DNA from: Paramoeba atlantica
Lineage: Eukaryota; Discosea
NCBI GenBank assembly: GCA_977017575.1
Contig: CDRNVI010000040.1
Span: 986,912-1,050,911, forward strand
Direction: 5' to 3'
DNA: 64,000 nucleotides
The notes beneath the pieces are model-generated. The model had not been told where the DNA came from. It ran no database searches and saw only the letters and a list, made by a program, of their open reading frames with translations. Shown here one piece after another: positions 54,066-64,000 of the stretch (position 1 is the stretch's first letter; each line of letters opens with the position of its first letter). The translations under genes and the position numbers were made by a program.

Positions 54066-57000
54066 TTTTGTTAAGACCCTTCTTTTTGTTAAGACCCTTC
54101 TTTTTGTTAAGACCCTTCTTTTTGTTAAGACCCTTCTTTTTGTTAAGACCCTTCTTTTTGTTAAGACCCTTCTTTTTGTTAAGACCCTTCTTTTTGTTAA
54201 GACCCTTCTTTTTGTTAAGACCCTTCTTTTTGTTAAGACCCTCCTTTTTGTTAAGACCCTTCTTTTTGTTAAGACCCTTCTTTTTGTTAAGACCCTTCTT
54301 TTTGTTAAGACCCTTCTTTTTGTTAAGACCCTTCTTTTTGTTAAGACCCTTCTTTTTGTTAAGACCCTTCTTTTTGTTAAGACCCTTCTTTTTGTTAAGA
54401 CCCTTCTTTTTGTTAAGACCCTTCTTTTTGTTAAGACCCTTCTTTTTGTTAAGACCCTTCTTTTTGTTAAGACCCTTCTTTTTGTTAAGACCCTTCTTTT
54501 TGTTAAGACCCTTCTTTTTGTTAAGACCCTTCTTTTTGTTAAGACCCTTCTTTTTGTTAAGACCCTTCTTTTTGTTAAGACCCTCCTTTTTGTTAAGACC
54601 CTTCTTTTTGTTAAGACCCTTCTTTTTGTTAAGACCCTTCTTTTTGTTAAGACCCTTCTTTTTGTTAAGACCCTTCTTTTTGTTAAGACCCTTCTTTTTG
54701 TTAAGACCCTTCTTTTTGTTAAGACCCTTCTTTTTGTTAAGACCCTTCTTTTTGTTAAGACCCTTCTTTTTGTTAAGACCCTTCTTTTTGTTAAGACCCT
54801 TCTTTTTGTTAAGACCCTTCTTTTTGTTAAGACCCTTCTTTTTGTTAAGACCCTTCTTTTTGTTAAGACCCTTCTTTTTGTTAAGACCCTTCTTTTTGTT
54901 AAGACCCTTCTTTTTGTTAAGACCCTTCTTTTTGTTAAGACCCTTCTTTTTGTTAAGACCCTTCTTTTTGTTAAGACCCTTCTTTTTGTTAAGACCCTTC
55001 TTTTTGTTAAGACCCTTCTTTTTGTTAAGACCCTTCTTTTTGTTAAGACCCTTCTTTTTGTTAAGACCCTCCTTTTTGTTAAGACCCTTCTTTTTGTTAA
55101 GACCCTTCTTTTTGTTAAGACCCTTCTTTTTGTTAAGACCCTTCTTTTTGTTAAGACCCTTCTTTTTGTTAAGACCCTTCTTTTTGTTAAGACCCTTCTT
55201 TTTGTTAAGACCCTTCTTTTTGTTAAGACCCTTCTTTTTGTTAAGACCCTTCTTTTTGTTAAGACCCCTCTTTTTGTTAAGACCCTTCTTTTTGTTAAGA
55301 CCCTTCTTTTTGTTAAGACCCTTCTTTTTGTTAAGACCCTTCTTTGTGTTAAGACCCTTCTTTTTGTTAAGACCCTTCTTTTTGTTAAGACCCTCCTTTT
55401 TGTTAAGACCCTTCTTTTTGTTAAGACCCTTCTTTTTGTTAAGACCCTTCTTTTTGTTAAGACCCTTCTTTTTGTTAAGACCCTTCTTTTTGTTAAGACC
55501 CTTCTTTTTGTTAAGACCCTTCTTTTTGTTAAGACCCTTCTTTTTGTTAAGACCCTTCTTTTTGTTAAGACCCTTCTTTTTGTTAAGACCCTTCTTTTTG
55601 TTAAGACCCTCCTTTTTGTTAAGACCCTTCTTTTTGTTAAGACCCTTCTTTTTGTTAAGACCCTTCTTTTTGTTAAGACCCTTCTTTTTGTTAAGACCCT
55701 TCTTTTTGTTAAGACCCTTCTTTTTGTTAAGACCCTTCTTTTTGTTAAGACCCTTCTTTTTGTTAAGACCCTTCTTTTTGTTAAGACCCTTCTTTTTGTT
55801 AAGACCCTTCTTTTTGTTAAGACCCTTCTTTTTGTTAAGACCCTTCTTTTTGTTAAGACCCTTCTTTTTGTTAAGACCCTTCTTTTTGTTAAGACCCTTC
55901 TTTTTGTTAAGACCCTTCTTTTTGTTAAGACCCTTCTTTTTGTTAAGACCCTTCTTTTTGTTAAGACCCTTCTTTTTGTTAAGACCCTTCTTTTTGTTAA
56001 GACCCTTCTTTTTGTTAAGACCCTTCTTTTTGTTAAGACCCTCCTTTTTGTTAAGACCCTTCTTTTTGTTAAGACCCTTCTTTTTGTTAAGACCCTTCTT
56101 TTTGTTAAGACCCTTCTTTTTGTTAAGACCCTTCTTTTTGTTAAGACCCTTCTTTTTGTTAAGACCCTTCTTTTTGTTAAGACCCTTCTTTTTGTTAAGA
56201 CCCTTCTTTTTGTTAAGACCCTTCTTTTTGTTAAGACCCTTCTTTTTGTTAAGACCCTTCTTTTTGTTAAGACCCTTCTTTTTGTTAAGACCCTTCTTTT
56301 TGTTAAGACCCTTCTTTTTGTTAAGACCCTTCTTTTTGTTAAGACCCTTCTTTTTGTTAAGACCCTTCTTTTTGTTAAGACCCTTCTTTTTGTTAAGACC
56401 CTTCTTTTTGTTAAGACCCTTCTTTTTGTTAAGACCCTTCTTTTTGTTAAGACCCTTCTTTTTGTTAAGACCCTTCTTTTTGTTAAGACCCTTCTTTTTG
56501 TTAAGACCCTTCTTTTTGTTAAGACCCTCCTTTTTGTTAAGACCCTTCTTTTTGTTAAGACCCTTCTTTTTGTTAAGACCCTTCTTTTTGTTAAGACCCT
56601 TCTTTTTGTTAAGACCCTTCTTTTTGTTAAGACCCTTCTTTTTGTTAAGACCCTTCTTTTTGTTAAGACCCTTCTTTTTGTTAAGACCCTTCTTTTTGTT
56701 AAGACACTTCTTTTTGTTAAGACCCTTCTTTTTGTTAAGACCCTTCTTTTTGTTAAGACCCTTCTTTTTGTTAAGACCCCTCTTTTTGTTAAGACCCTTC
56801 TTTTTGTTAAGACCCTTCTTTTTGTTAAGACCCTTCTTTTTGTTAAGACCCTTCTTTTTGTTAAGACCCTTCTTTTTGTTAAGACCCTTCTTTTTGTTAA
56901 GACCCTCCTTTTTGTTAAGACCCTTCTTTTTGTTAAGACCCTTCTTTTTGTTAAGACCCTTCTTTTTGTTAAGACCCTTCTTTTTGTTAAGACCCTTCTT

Positions 57001-57130
57001 TTTGTTAAGACCCTTCTTTTTGTTAAGACCCTTCTTTTTGTTAAGACCCTTCTTTTTGTTAAGACCCTTCTTTTTGTTAAGACCCTTCTTTTTGTTAAGA
57101 CCCTTCTTTTTGTTAAGACCGTTCTTTTTG
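54066..57130 (+). repeat. 18-bp array, block 7
   Basis: About 170 units, the longest block. Variants CCCTCC recur at about 54241, 54583, 55069, 55393, 55609, 56041, 56527 and 56905. CCCCTCT recurs at about 55264 and 56776 (1512 bp = 84 units). The spacing indicates a roughly 1.5-kb internal duplication. It ends GTTCTTTTTG against poly(T). Confidence 0.97.
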
Positions 57131-57724
57131 TTTTTTTTTTTTTTCGTATTATGATATAAAAACTAATGAGCTGATTTATAGACTAAAAGGGTCTTAACAA
57201 ATATATTATCGGAATTACTAATGTGAACACTATTGTGGTATTCTTGATTTATCGTGTATTCAAAATTCACCGTTAAAGATTTCCTATTTTTTTTTTAACG
57301 CACCTCGCTAACGGCATTCAACTGGTATTCACAGGGCCGTTTCATCTCCATCGACCGGTGCCAAGTATTTCCTAAATTGAGACATTGCGACCGAACCATT
57401 CAGTTCTTGCAATTGCAAAGCGAAATCCTGGTGAATCTTATCGCGTGCCAGTCCACATGCATCTGCAAGAGCCGACAATAATTCCTTGGTGTTTGGATGC
57501 ATGGCGCCTCCAGAAAGCATGGGAATGCACAAAAACTGCTGTTTCGGAATTAAGCTCGACACGACGTACCGGTTAATCTTACGCTTTATAGCGTCTCGCA
57601 TGAGAATTGCGCCGCTGCGTTTGATGTTGGATTGTGAAAGCTCGTGTATGACGGTAAAATCATAAAAGATGTCCCCGTCTGCCCAATGGATGACTAAATC
57701 TGGCCCGGAATGGTGGAATGAACC
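57131..57724 (-). pseudogene. LINE-P 3' half (RLE C-terminus)
   Basis: Poly(T) 57131-57144 touches array block 7. The coding part reads SGPDLVIHWADGDIFYDFTVIHELSQSN, then KRKINRYVVSSLIPKQQFLC and ends VDGDETAL near 57329. It is the continuation of 62982-63795, separated by the composite insertion 57725-62981. ATGAACC (57718-57724) is the left target duplication and the frame is continuous across it. Confidence 0.8.
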
Positions 57725-57863
57725 CTAGTCCTTTATGATGTCGAGAACGCGATCCGGCGCCTTGGGAAACCTTCCGCTCGTTGCTAGCTGGTCACCGTCC
57801 GTGGACATCGTATCTGAGGTATCGCTGTCAAAGCTGTCTCGTGAATCGGCATCTGAGCTTACA
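57725..57863 (-). pseudogene. E-like LINE N-terminal fragment
   Basis: Codons DTMSTDGDQ...FPKAPDRVLDIIKD match SDSMSTDGEEN...FAKAPDQVQQIIREW of LINE-E (residues about 140-170). It is truncated at both ends: on the left by the target duplication, on the right by a poly(T). Confidence 0.7.
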
Positions 57864-58024
57864 TTTTTTTTTTTTTGATGGGGCAAGGTCGGGTGCCGGG
57901 GTATATGTTCTCCCCAAGCCACCAGCGTACCAGCATCCGGAACTCTGTCGGGGTATATTTTTTTTTTTTCCACTACGTTAAATTATTATCGTATACTTTC
58001 AGACTTCTCTTCTTCTCTCTCATA

Positions 58025-61000
58025 TTAAAAACCATATTCCTTTTCCTGCATATTGGAAGAAAGAAACGGACGCATGTGAGCATGCGTTGTTGTTCCGTTT
58101 AGTTCCTGGAGATGCAGAATAAAATGTTGAATCACATCTTCTCTAGGCATTTGGCAACGGTCCGCGAGCGCGTATAGTAGATTGCGTGTGTTTTTATGAA
58201 GTGCCCCTCCGGCGAGCATCGGTATGCATTCGAATTGTCCTGATTCGATCAAACCTGATGCGACATAGGTGTTTTGCTTGCGGGAGATCGCGTCACGCAT
58301 AAGTTGGGGGGCCTTTTTGCCTTGATGCGATGGGGCCAATTCATGAACCACGGTGAGGTCATAGAATTTTTCCCCAGAAGCCCAGTAGACAACAAGGTCT
58401 GGCCCTGTGCGATGCATGCGTCCCGTAGTACACCTCTTCATGTGCTCATTTTTAAGACGTTCGGCGACTGTTTCGGAGCACTTCATACACTTGTAAGATG
58501 TGAACTGTCGTGGTTCGCGTTCAGCCGGCAATCCTGCTTTGAGGCACAGCCCATATATATAGCGTACGAGGGCATTGTGTTTAGTTGTAGCGTTGATTCC
58601 CGGACATTTCGTACATGCAGGGATGTGCCGCAGTGCTGTGGCTGAGTCATATGTGACTTGACACCCCGGACATTGTACGTTTGGTGGTAAGTTCGGATGT
58701 GGTAGATTGAATCGCGGCAGTATGGCGAAAGTGAATTGCTGTGAAGGAACGAAACGTGCAGTGTACATCAGCCACTCGTGGTTCCCCTTTTCGCTTGCGG
58801 ACAGGATGGCAGACGCCGTCTTTGGGTTCAACATGAGACGTGTACGAATGTTTTCGTGGTATAACGCAGTGTTGGCCTTAGAGTCCGTAATCGAATTCTC
58901 GCCGACGGGTTTAGGGGCCGCTAGTAAGCACTCCCGAGCTGAATTAAGATTAAAATGCTCAAGAGAGATGCTTTTAGAGGTCTCGTATGCCGTTTGGCGA
59001 AAGGGTTCTGTTGGACTCAGGCCTAAGCCACCTTTCTTTAGTGGCAGCCGCATCCATAAAATTTGCTCGGCAGTTAGGTTGCCAAACCATGACTGTAATA
59101 CGCTGTTAACCTTTTCGTCAAAATTTCTGGTCAGGTCAAGGGAGGCTTGTGGGGGGTGCACCCTTATGTGGTAATTTTGCCTTACATTAACGCTTTTCGA
59201 TAGTAACCGTAGTGAAATATTATTAGCGCCCATGGCCTCCAGCCTCCGGAAAATGGTGTCATGTTTTTCGAGTTGTTGAACTAATTTCGAACTCACGGAT
59301 TGATTCTCCCCAACAAAGGCACCGAGAAATTTAGCGGCTTTAGCTTCTGTTGAAGTGCCTTGACACTCTAGAGTATCAGGCATTGCGATGTCATTCTTCC
59401 CGGTGAACCAAACGCATTTTTGGCATGACAGCTCTATTCTTTTCTCCTGAAGAAGTACCTTAAACCGCTGGAAAGCCGTGCTAATGAGCGCAGGATTTTT
59501 AGAAGCAAAATTTACGTCATCGATGTATGCGTAGATATATAGTTCGGGAAATTCATGTGCCATCGTTTCCAGCAATGGCTGGAAAAACGTACAGAAGTAT
59601 AACGTAGATAACGATTAACCCTGTCGGACCCCTGCTGTGCTATTAACCATTCCATGGAGGTTGCCACTTGAACCGTAGAATAACAACTCCGAGCTCTCTG
59701 AATATTCGGTGTGAAACAGTCTTTGGAATGGTTTCATCGTGTGGAAGGCAAACATTGCTTTCGCAATGTCGTCGCGGGTGGGGACGTTAAAGGCATTCTT
59801 GACATCCAGAGAAAGAATTGCATGTCCGTCATTGTACAAAGCGTGTAGTTTATGGACCACTTGTTCACATCCTCCGTTCATCATTACGCCGTGTTGCATT
59901 GGCTTGAAGAGACTTTCTAGAGTCCCTTCGTTGCGTTGCAGCAGAACAAGGCCAGCAAGCTTTAGGAGGATTTCTCCCATCGCAATAGGCCGTACGCGAC
60001 CTTCGGCTTTGGGGAGGGCAACAAGTCGAGCGCGTCGCAGGCGTGTCATGAGCTGTTTGGACAGACACCCATTGATTAAATCGAGAAGCATGTGGCTTAA
60101 GTTTATGCAACAGACTTCATCATCTAACAGTAGACGAATGATGCCGTCTGTCAGTCCTGTGGGGCCTGGTGCTGCCCCCTTTGCCAAACGACGTCCTGCA
60201 GAACGGAGCTCCTCGGTTGTAATGCATGCGATTTGGGGCGCATCATGAGGCAACTGAAATGTAATCGGGCCATCCGGATGCAATGTTTTAAGCTGGGAGA
60301 AAATTTCTTCGTCGGATAGAGTATTTGGCTTGATTTTCCTGTCTAGTACTTTAGTGGCTTTTGAGACTGCACCTTCCAGCACTAATCGAATAGCTTTTTT
60401 AATTGCTCGTTTGTCGATTTCTTGTTGAGGCGATGTCGTCGATTCAAGGTTTTCTTTCAGTGGACGTCGCCGTCTGCGTCTGGCCTCGGCTATCTGGACG
60501 GTTGTGAGTGAGTACTTAACGGCTGATAAGGCGCGATTCCATATAAGATTTTTCTCATCATAGTTGCATTCCTTATAATCACCAATTATTCCTCGAAATA
60601 TGGCGACAACGCATGAAGCATATTCGGGACTTATATTTCGTTGTGTCGGGATTGGTTCAAAATCCATGTCCGCAGTTGTGTGATTGTACGCCATCGAGGG
60701 ATCGTTGAGTGCTGGATCGCTTGTGGCTTGCGAAAGATCATAATTTCCTTCCCCGTTTTTCCAAACAAGATGATAGACACGCACATTGGACTGTGGAGGA
60801 AGGAAGCCACTGAATGATTTACCCTGTTTGTGTCCGTGTATTCCGAAATACTCCAGGCTTATTTTCCCTTTTCCAGCTCTTCCTCGCACATTTTTGACTG
60901 TTCCTTTCGATACGTTCAGCTGTTCTTGACAGTCGAAACTCCACGCCACCATAACTGTGTCATCTGCTTTTGCCTGTTTTGTTGACATCAGTATGGACTG

Positions 61001-61127
61001 ATGGGACAAAGGGAATTCCTGAGAAGGGTGTATTTTTTCTATCATACTGTTCCCTATCGCGAACTCTTCGATGGATGCTTCTGTGTCTTTTGATATATTT
61101 TCTTCAGATGCACTTGGCTGGTGGGTT
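58025..61127 (-). pseudogene. LINE-I pre-RT, RT, zinc fingers and RLE
   Basis: Frame from THQPSASEENISKDTE through GIHGHKQGKSFSGFLPPQSN, motif A DVKNAFN, GVRQG then a TAA stop (59615-59617), then SLSTLYFC, catalytic YIDD, GAFVG, CPGC...HIPACTKCPG, second finger CMKC...H-x4-C, SGPDLVVYW...FYDLTVVHEL (written TGPDLVVYW here), C-terminus QEKEYGF. The frame is otherwise open, so a single substitution ended its coding capacity. Confidence 0.85.
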
Positions 61128-61401
61128 TTTTTTTTTTTTTTGACAGACCACAGCTCTGATAAGGGAATAGGCCCTTCTACGCTTCCAGTAGAAGAGTCCT
61201 TGCACTTTTTCGAGCACTGCTCCATTCGAGCTTGTTACAAAAAATCAAGAAATCTGACAAACACGGTAAGAAAACTATATTATAGAGTTTGTAATATGCT
61301 TTCACATACGTAACATTTTTAATACGTAATGCCATTGCCTAGGCTTAGAATTACGAGAAAAGGAAAACTCATCTGGTCTCCCCTAAGTACATACTACTCA
61401 A
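61128..61401 (-). mobile_element. SINE-like poly(A) insert with 8-bp target duplication
   Basis: GGTGGGTT at 61120-61127 and 61402-61409 brackets 274 bp with poly(T) at 61128-61141. Minus-strand 5' end: GTAGTATGTACTTAGGGG. The first ~46 bp recur at 49899-49945. No A/B box or ORF was recognised, so the RNA source is unknown. It splits the LINE-I frame between NRTGTH and THQPSAS. Confidence 0.7.
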
Positions 61402-62914
61402 GGTGGGTTCCCGTCCGATTATTCTCGTGTGGAGGTGCATTCGATGTCTGATTTTCGCGGGGAGAAACGACAATACTCGTTGCTTGTTCGTAGATCGTCG
61501 TATCCTTTGGTGGAGATGGGCAATCGAAAAACTCATCAACACAAATGGGTGCTTGATCATTTGTATTTTGTGGGAATAAGGGGGTTGATGTGTTTTGGCA
61601 TCTTTGATCGTGTGCAGGATTATTAGCAATGACTGTGTGTTCTTCAGGATTCTCGAAATCAGTGTCGAAGATTGGAGTTCTGTATAAGTTGTACGTTACT
61701 CCTTTTGCAATGGGCGACTCCTCACAGTGCATAATAGGTGGTGGCGTGTTCGGCGTTGGTAAGGGAGGCGGCAATGGGGACGGTGTCGAAGAGCTTCCTT
61801 TGCTTTCTAGATCTGTAGATTTTGATTCAACACTCACACCATTCAGTGCTCGTACCATCGCTCTCCGGGATGCTGTGTGCATGCTCGGACGAGATTTATG
61901 CGGAGATGATGGCGGAAAAGAAGGCGGAGAGGGCGTTATGACCGGAGATGGCTGAGATGGCGCCGAAGGAGGCTCTGGAACTAGTGCTATGGGCGGTGTA
62001 TGTTGTTTTGGCGGGGGTGTCGGGGTCGGTGAAGAGACTTGGAAACAATTACGCCTGGCCCTCGTGGGGAAGCGGGACGGGAAATGTGCGGCGAGTGTGT
62101 CGTAGAAGGACGGTTTCTTTGGCGGATTCTTGACCGACTGCTTCGGCGTTGGCACCGGTGGTGGAGATAAAGGTGGCGGTGGAGGAGATCCCGGATGACT
62201 GTGCGTCGGAGATTTGATTTGCAACGGTGCGTGAGATGGTGGAGGTGAAGACGGTACCGACTGCGACTGCGGCAGCGGTGGCGAAGGTGGCTGCGGTGGC
62301 GAAGGTGGCGGCGATTGCGGATGATGTGGCATCGGAGACGATCGCACGTGCGATGTCAGAGGCAATGGTGCCGACCGTGCCTGTGGTAACGGCGATTGCG
62401 AATGAATTGGGGTCGCAAACAACCGCGCTGACGTGTTCGATGGTAGCGGCGAACGTACCGACTGCGGATGATTCGGCAGAGAAGGTCGCAGCGACGCGTG
62501 TGATGGTAACGGCGAAGGTGGTGCTGACTCCAACTGCTGTGGCGGCGACTGCGGATTACTTGGCACCGGAGACGGCTTATGAGAGCGCCGCGGCGTTTGG
62601 GCTGGCGGCGAGGGCGGCACCGGCTGCGGTTCCTCTGGTGTTTGCTTCTTTGGCGGAGACATCGGCAGCGGCAACGCTGGAGGTGGCGACCGATGAGGCG
62701 TATGTAGAGGAGATGGCGGTGGAGCGGGCGAGGGCGGCGAATGCGCGAGCGGCGGCTGGAGTGTTGGTGGTGGTGGTGGTGGCGGCGGTGGCGGAAGCGG
62801 TGGCGGTGGAGGTCGCTCCTCGGGTACTTTCCTCTTTCGCCGGGAAGGTGGCAGCGGTAGGACCTCTGGAGCTACTCCAGTGTCCTTCGCCCTACTGCGG
62901 GTGAACATGCCCAT
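61402..62914 (-). pseudogene. LINE-I N-terminal Pro-rich part
   Basis: ATG 62914: MGMFTRSRAKDTGVAPEVL, RRKRKVPEERPPPPP, then about 300 residues of Pro/Ser-rich low complexity, RPSMHTASRRAMVRAL, and an acidic tail. It is probably a disordered nucleic-acid-binding region. The same start is seen in LINE-a. Plus-strand Ala/Val-rich frames here are shadows. Confidence 0.8.
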
Positions 62915-62945
62915 GACGGGGGGTTAATAATATTTAAAAAAAACA

Positions 62946-62980
62946 CAACAAGGTACAGAAACTGTATCTTTATCGTTAAA
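62946..62980 (-). other. Spliced-leader-like exon at LINE-I 5' end
   Basis: 35 nt on the minus strand with TACAGTTTCTGTACC and terminal TTG, identical to 8893-8927. It is followed by a leader (TGTTTTTTTTAAATATT) unlike that of DIRS-A or LINE-E, and preceded by one base and then the target duplication ATGAACC. So the element's RNA began with the SL. Confidence 0.8.
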
Positions 62981-62981
62981 G

Positions 62982-63795
62982 ATGAACCAGATCCGCAAGT
63001 CCTTTGGTGTGACGCTTTATTTTCACCGTCAACAGTGGTACCGCACTTTCCGCAGGTGTATGTCGCGAATTGTCTAGGTTCGAGCTCGCAGGGAATGCCG
63101 GCCTTAATACATAGCGCATAGAGTTGACGCACCATTCTGTTGTGTTTTGTGGTAGCGTTAATCCCAGAGCATTTAACGCATCCGGGCACGTGAGCAATTG
63201 CGCTGCTGGAGGTGAGGAGAACGTGGCACCCAGGACATTGTACCTTCGATGGTAGCAACGGATGCTCTATTCCGAAACGGGGCATTATCGCCAACGTGAA
63301 AAGTCGCGAAGGAATGAATTTGGTGCAAGCGGTGAGCCAATTGTAATTCCCTTTCGCACTGGCCACACGAATGATATCAGCCTGACCCTTGTCTTTCATC
63401 AAAGACTCGCGCACTGCATTGTGGTGGACTTCTTCCGTAACCGCTTCATCAGTGAGAGGTCGTTGGCTGGAGAGCGAGTTCAGCGCTGGCAAATCCATTA
63501 GAGTAGCGGGAGCTGAAAGATGAATTGGTCGCTCCATAGCTGCTCGTTTGGATTTGAAGAACGCTGCTTCGCGAATCGGTTCAGTTGGGGTGAGCCCGAG
63601 TCCTCCTTTCTTCAGTGGTAGCCTCATCCATGATATTTGGTCTTCGTTGAGGTTCCCGAACCATGAACATAGCGTGTTTGCCACCTGGGAATCAAACTGC
63701 CGACTGAGTTCCAAAGACGCATCAGGATGATGCACGCGTATGTCGTACCTGTGACGCATATTCACGCAGTGCGATAGTAAAACGATAGAGAGAGG
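62982..63795 (-). pseudogene. LINE-P 5' half (RT end and zinc fingers)
   Basis: Begins in the late RT/thumb region (NMRHRYDIRVHHPDAS, LPLKKGGLGLTP), then CPGC...HVPGCVKCSG and CGKC...H-x4-C up to the target duplication. It is 5'-truncated against array block 8 at 63796. Together with 57131-57724 it forms one truncated LINE in the array. Confidence 0.8.
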
Positions 63796-64000
63796 TTTTG
63801 TTAAGACCCTTCTTTTTGTTAAGACCCTTCTTTTTGTTAAGACCCTTCTTTTTGTTAAGACCCTTCTTTTTGTTAAGACCCTTCTTTTTGTTAAGACCCT
63901 TCTTTTTGTTAAGACCCTTCTTTTTGTTAAGACCCTTCTTTTTGTTAAGACCCTTCTTTTTGTTAAGACCCTTCTTTTTGTTAAGACCCTTCTTTTTGTT
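63796..64000 (+). repeat. 18-bp array, block 8 (runs off the window)
   Basis: At least 11 units starting TTTTGTTAAG after LINE-P. Same orientation as every other block. Confidence 0.97.

Larger units (their letters stand above)
57725..62981 (-). mobile_element. Composite insertion: E-like fragment + short poly(A) piece + LINE-I with SL
   Basis: One block flanked by ATGAACC at 57718-57724 and 62982-62988. From left to right: an E-like LINE N-terminal fragment (57725-57863), poly(T) (57864-57876), an ~80-bp unknown piece, poly(T) (57958-57969), then LINE-I up to a complete SL exon at 62980. Three RNAs appear to have been copied in series, the last to its capped 5' end. Confidence 0.7.
57958..62981 (-). 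mobile_element. LINE-I: full-length RLE LINE with SL at its 5' end
   Basis: About 5.0 kb including a 274-bp nested insert. The order on the minus strand is SL exon (62980-62946), 31-nt leader, ATG 62914, Pro-rich N-terminus, pre-RT region, RT, zinc fingers, RLE, short 3' UTR, poly(A). It is disabled by one in-frame TAA (59615-59617) in the RQGS motif-B segment and by the SINE-like insert. Confidence 0.8.

Noticed and set aside
21254-57130. Open frames of 300-1000 codons repeating LLRPFF, LFVKTL or NKKKGL
   Set aside because: They are translations of the 18-mer array. A period divisible by three keeps frames open on both strands, with no codon bias or domain.
38575-57130. CRISPR array
   Set aside because: Units are contiguous 18-mers with no spacers and no cas genes, in a eukaryotic context.
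59615-59617. Reassigned stop codon (TAA as sense) in LINE-I
   Set aside because: It is the only in-frame TAA in that ORF, relatives have a Ser codon there, and other LINE ORFs end at ordinary stops. A simple nonsense mutation is enough.
62227-62904. Plus-strand Ala/Val-rich 225-codon frame
   Set aside because: It is the antisense shadow of the Pro/Ser-rich N-terminus of LINE-I. The same applies to 9162-9606 opposite LINE-a.

Overview
I see no host gene in this window. It is a repeat-dense, transposon-on-transposon region of a eukaryote. The best lineage clue is a 35-nt sequence found on the minus strand just upstream of retroelement start codons (8893-8927 and 62946-62980, with 15-nt 3' remnants at 22235-22249 and 26645-26659). 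It contains CAGTTTCTGTAC and ends in TTG, like the spliced-leader (SL) mini-exon of Euglenozoa. The sequence after the TTG differs from element to element, as expected if an SL was trans-spliced onto different RNAs. Restriction-like-endonuclease (RLE) LINEs and tyrosine-recombinase (YR) retroelements with split direct repeats also fit a kinetoplastid or diplonemid genome. I do not call a species.

Layout. (1) 1-589 and 9907-12352 are one 175-178 bp satellite. It is interrupted by an RLE LINE (LINE-a, 590-9906, 8-bp target duplication), which itself carries a DIRS-like element (DIRS-A, 4175-9046) and a small poly(A) retro-insert (9561-9821). Two copies of a tRNA-derived SINE lie in a 962-bp higher-order repeat of the satellite. 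(2) 12353-17902 is a graveyard of LINE fragments, a pair of ~650-bp direct repeats and non-coding DNA rich in palindromes. (3) 17903-22170 is DIRS-B running into an array of the 18-mer TTAAGACCCTTCTTTTTG. (4) 22171-31518 holds LINE-E, whose 1153-codon ORF looks whole, and DIRS-D. (5) 31519-41420 holds more 18-mer arrays, DIRS-C (with a TA-flanked MITE inside) and a short element sharing the DIRS-C terminus. (6) 41421-64000 alternates 18-mer arrays with RLE LINEs (G, H, N, O, I, P), mostly 5'-truncated, nearly all on the minus strand.

How the parts relate. The 18-mer array (eight blocks, roughly 12 kb) looks like a preferred landing site. LINE poly(A) tails abut the T5 tract of the unit and the array resumes at TTTTGTTAAG on the 5' side of the element. 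Two YR-element termini begin at exactly the same base after TTAAG. The LINEs encode RT plus two zinc-finger motifs and a C-terminal RLE, and can explain the small poly(A) retro-inserts and the multi-poly(A) composite inserts. DIRS-like elements are treated here as fossils.
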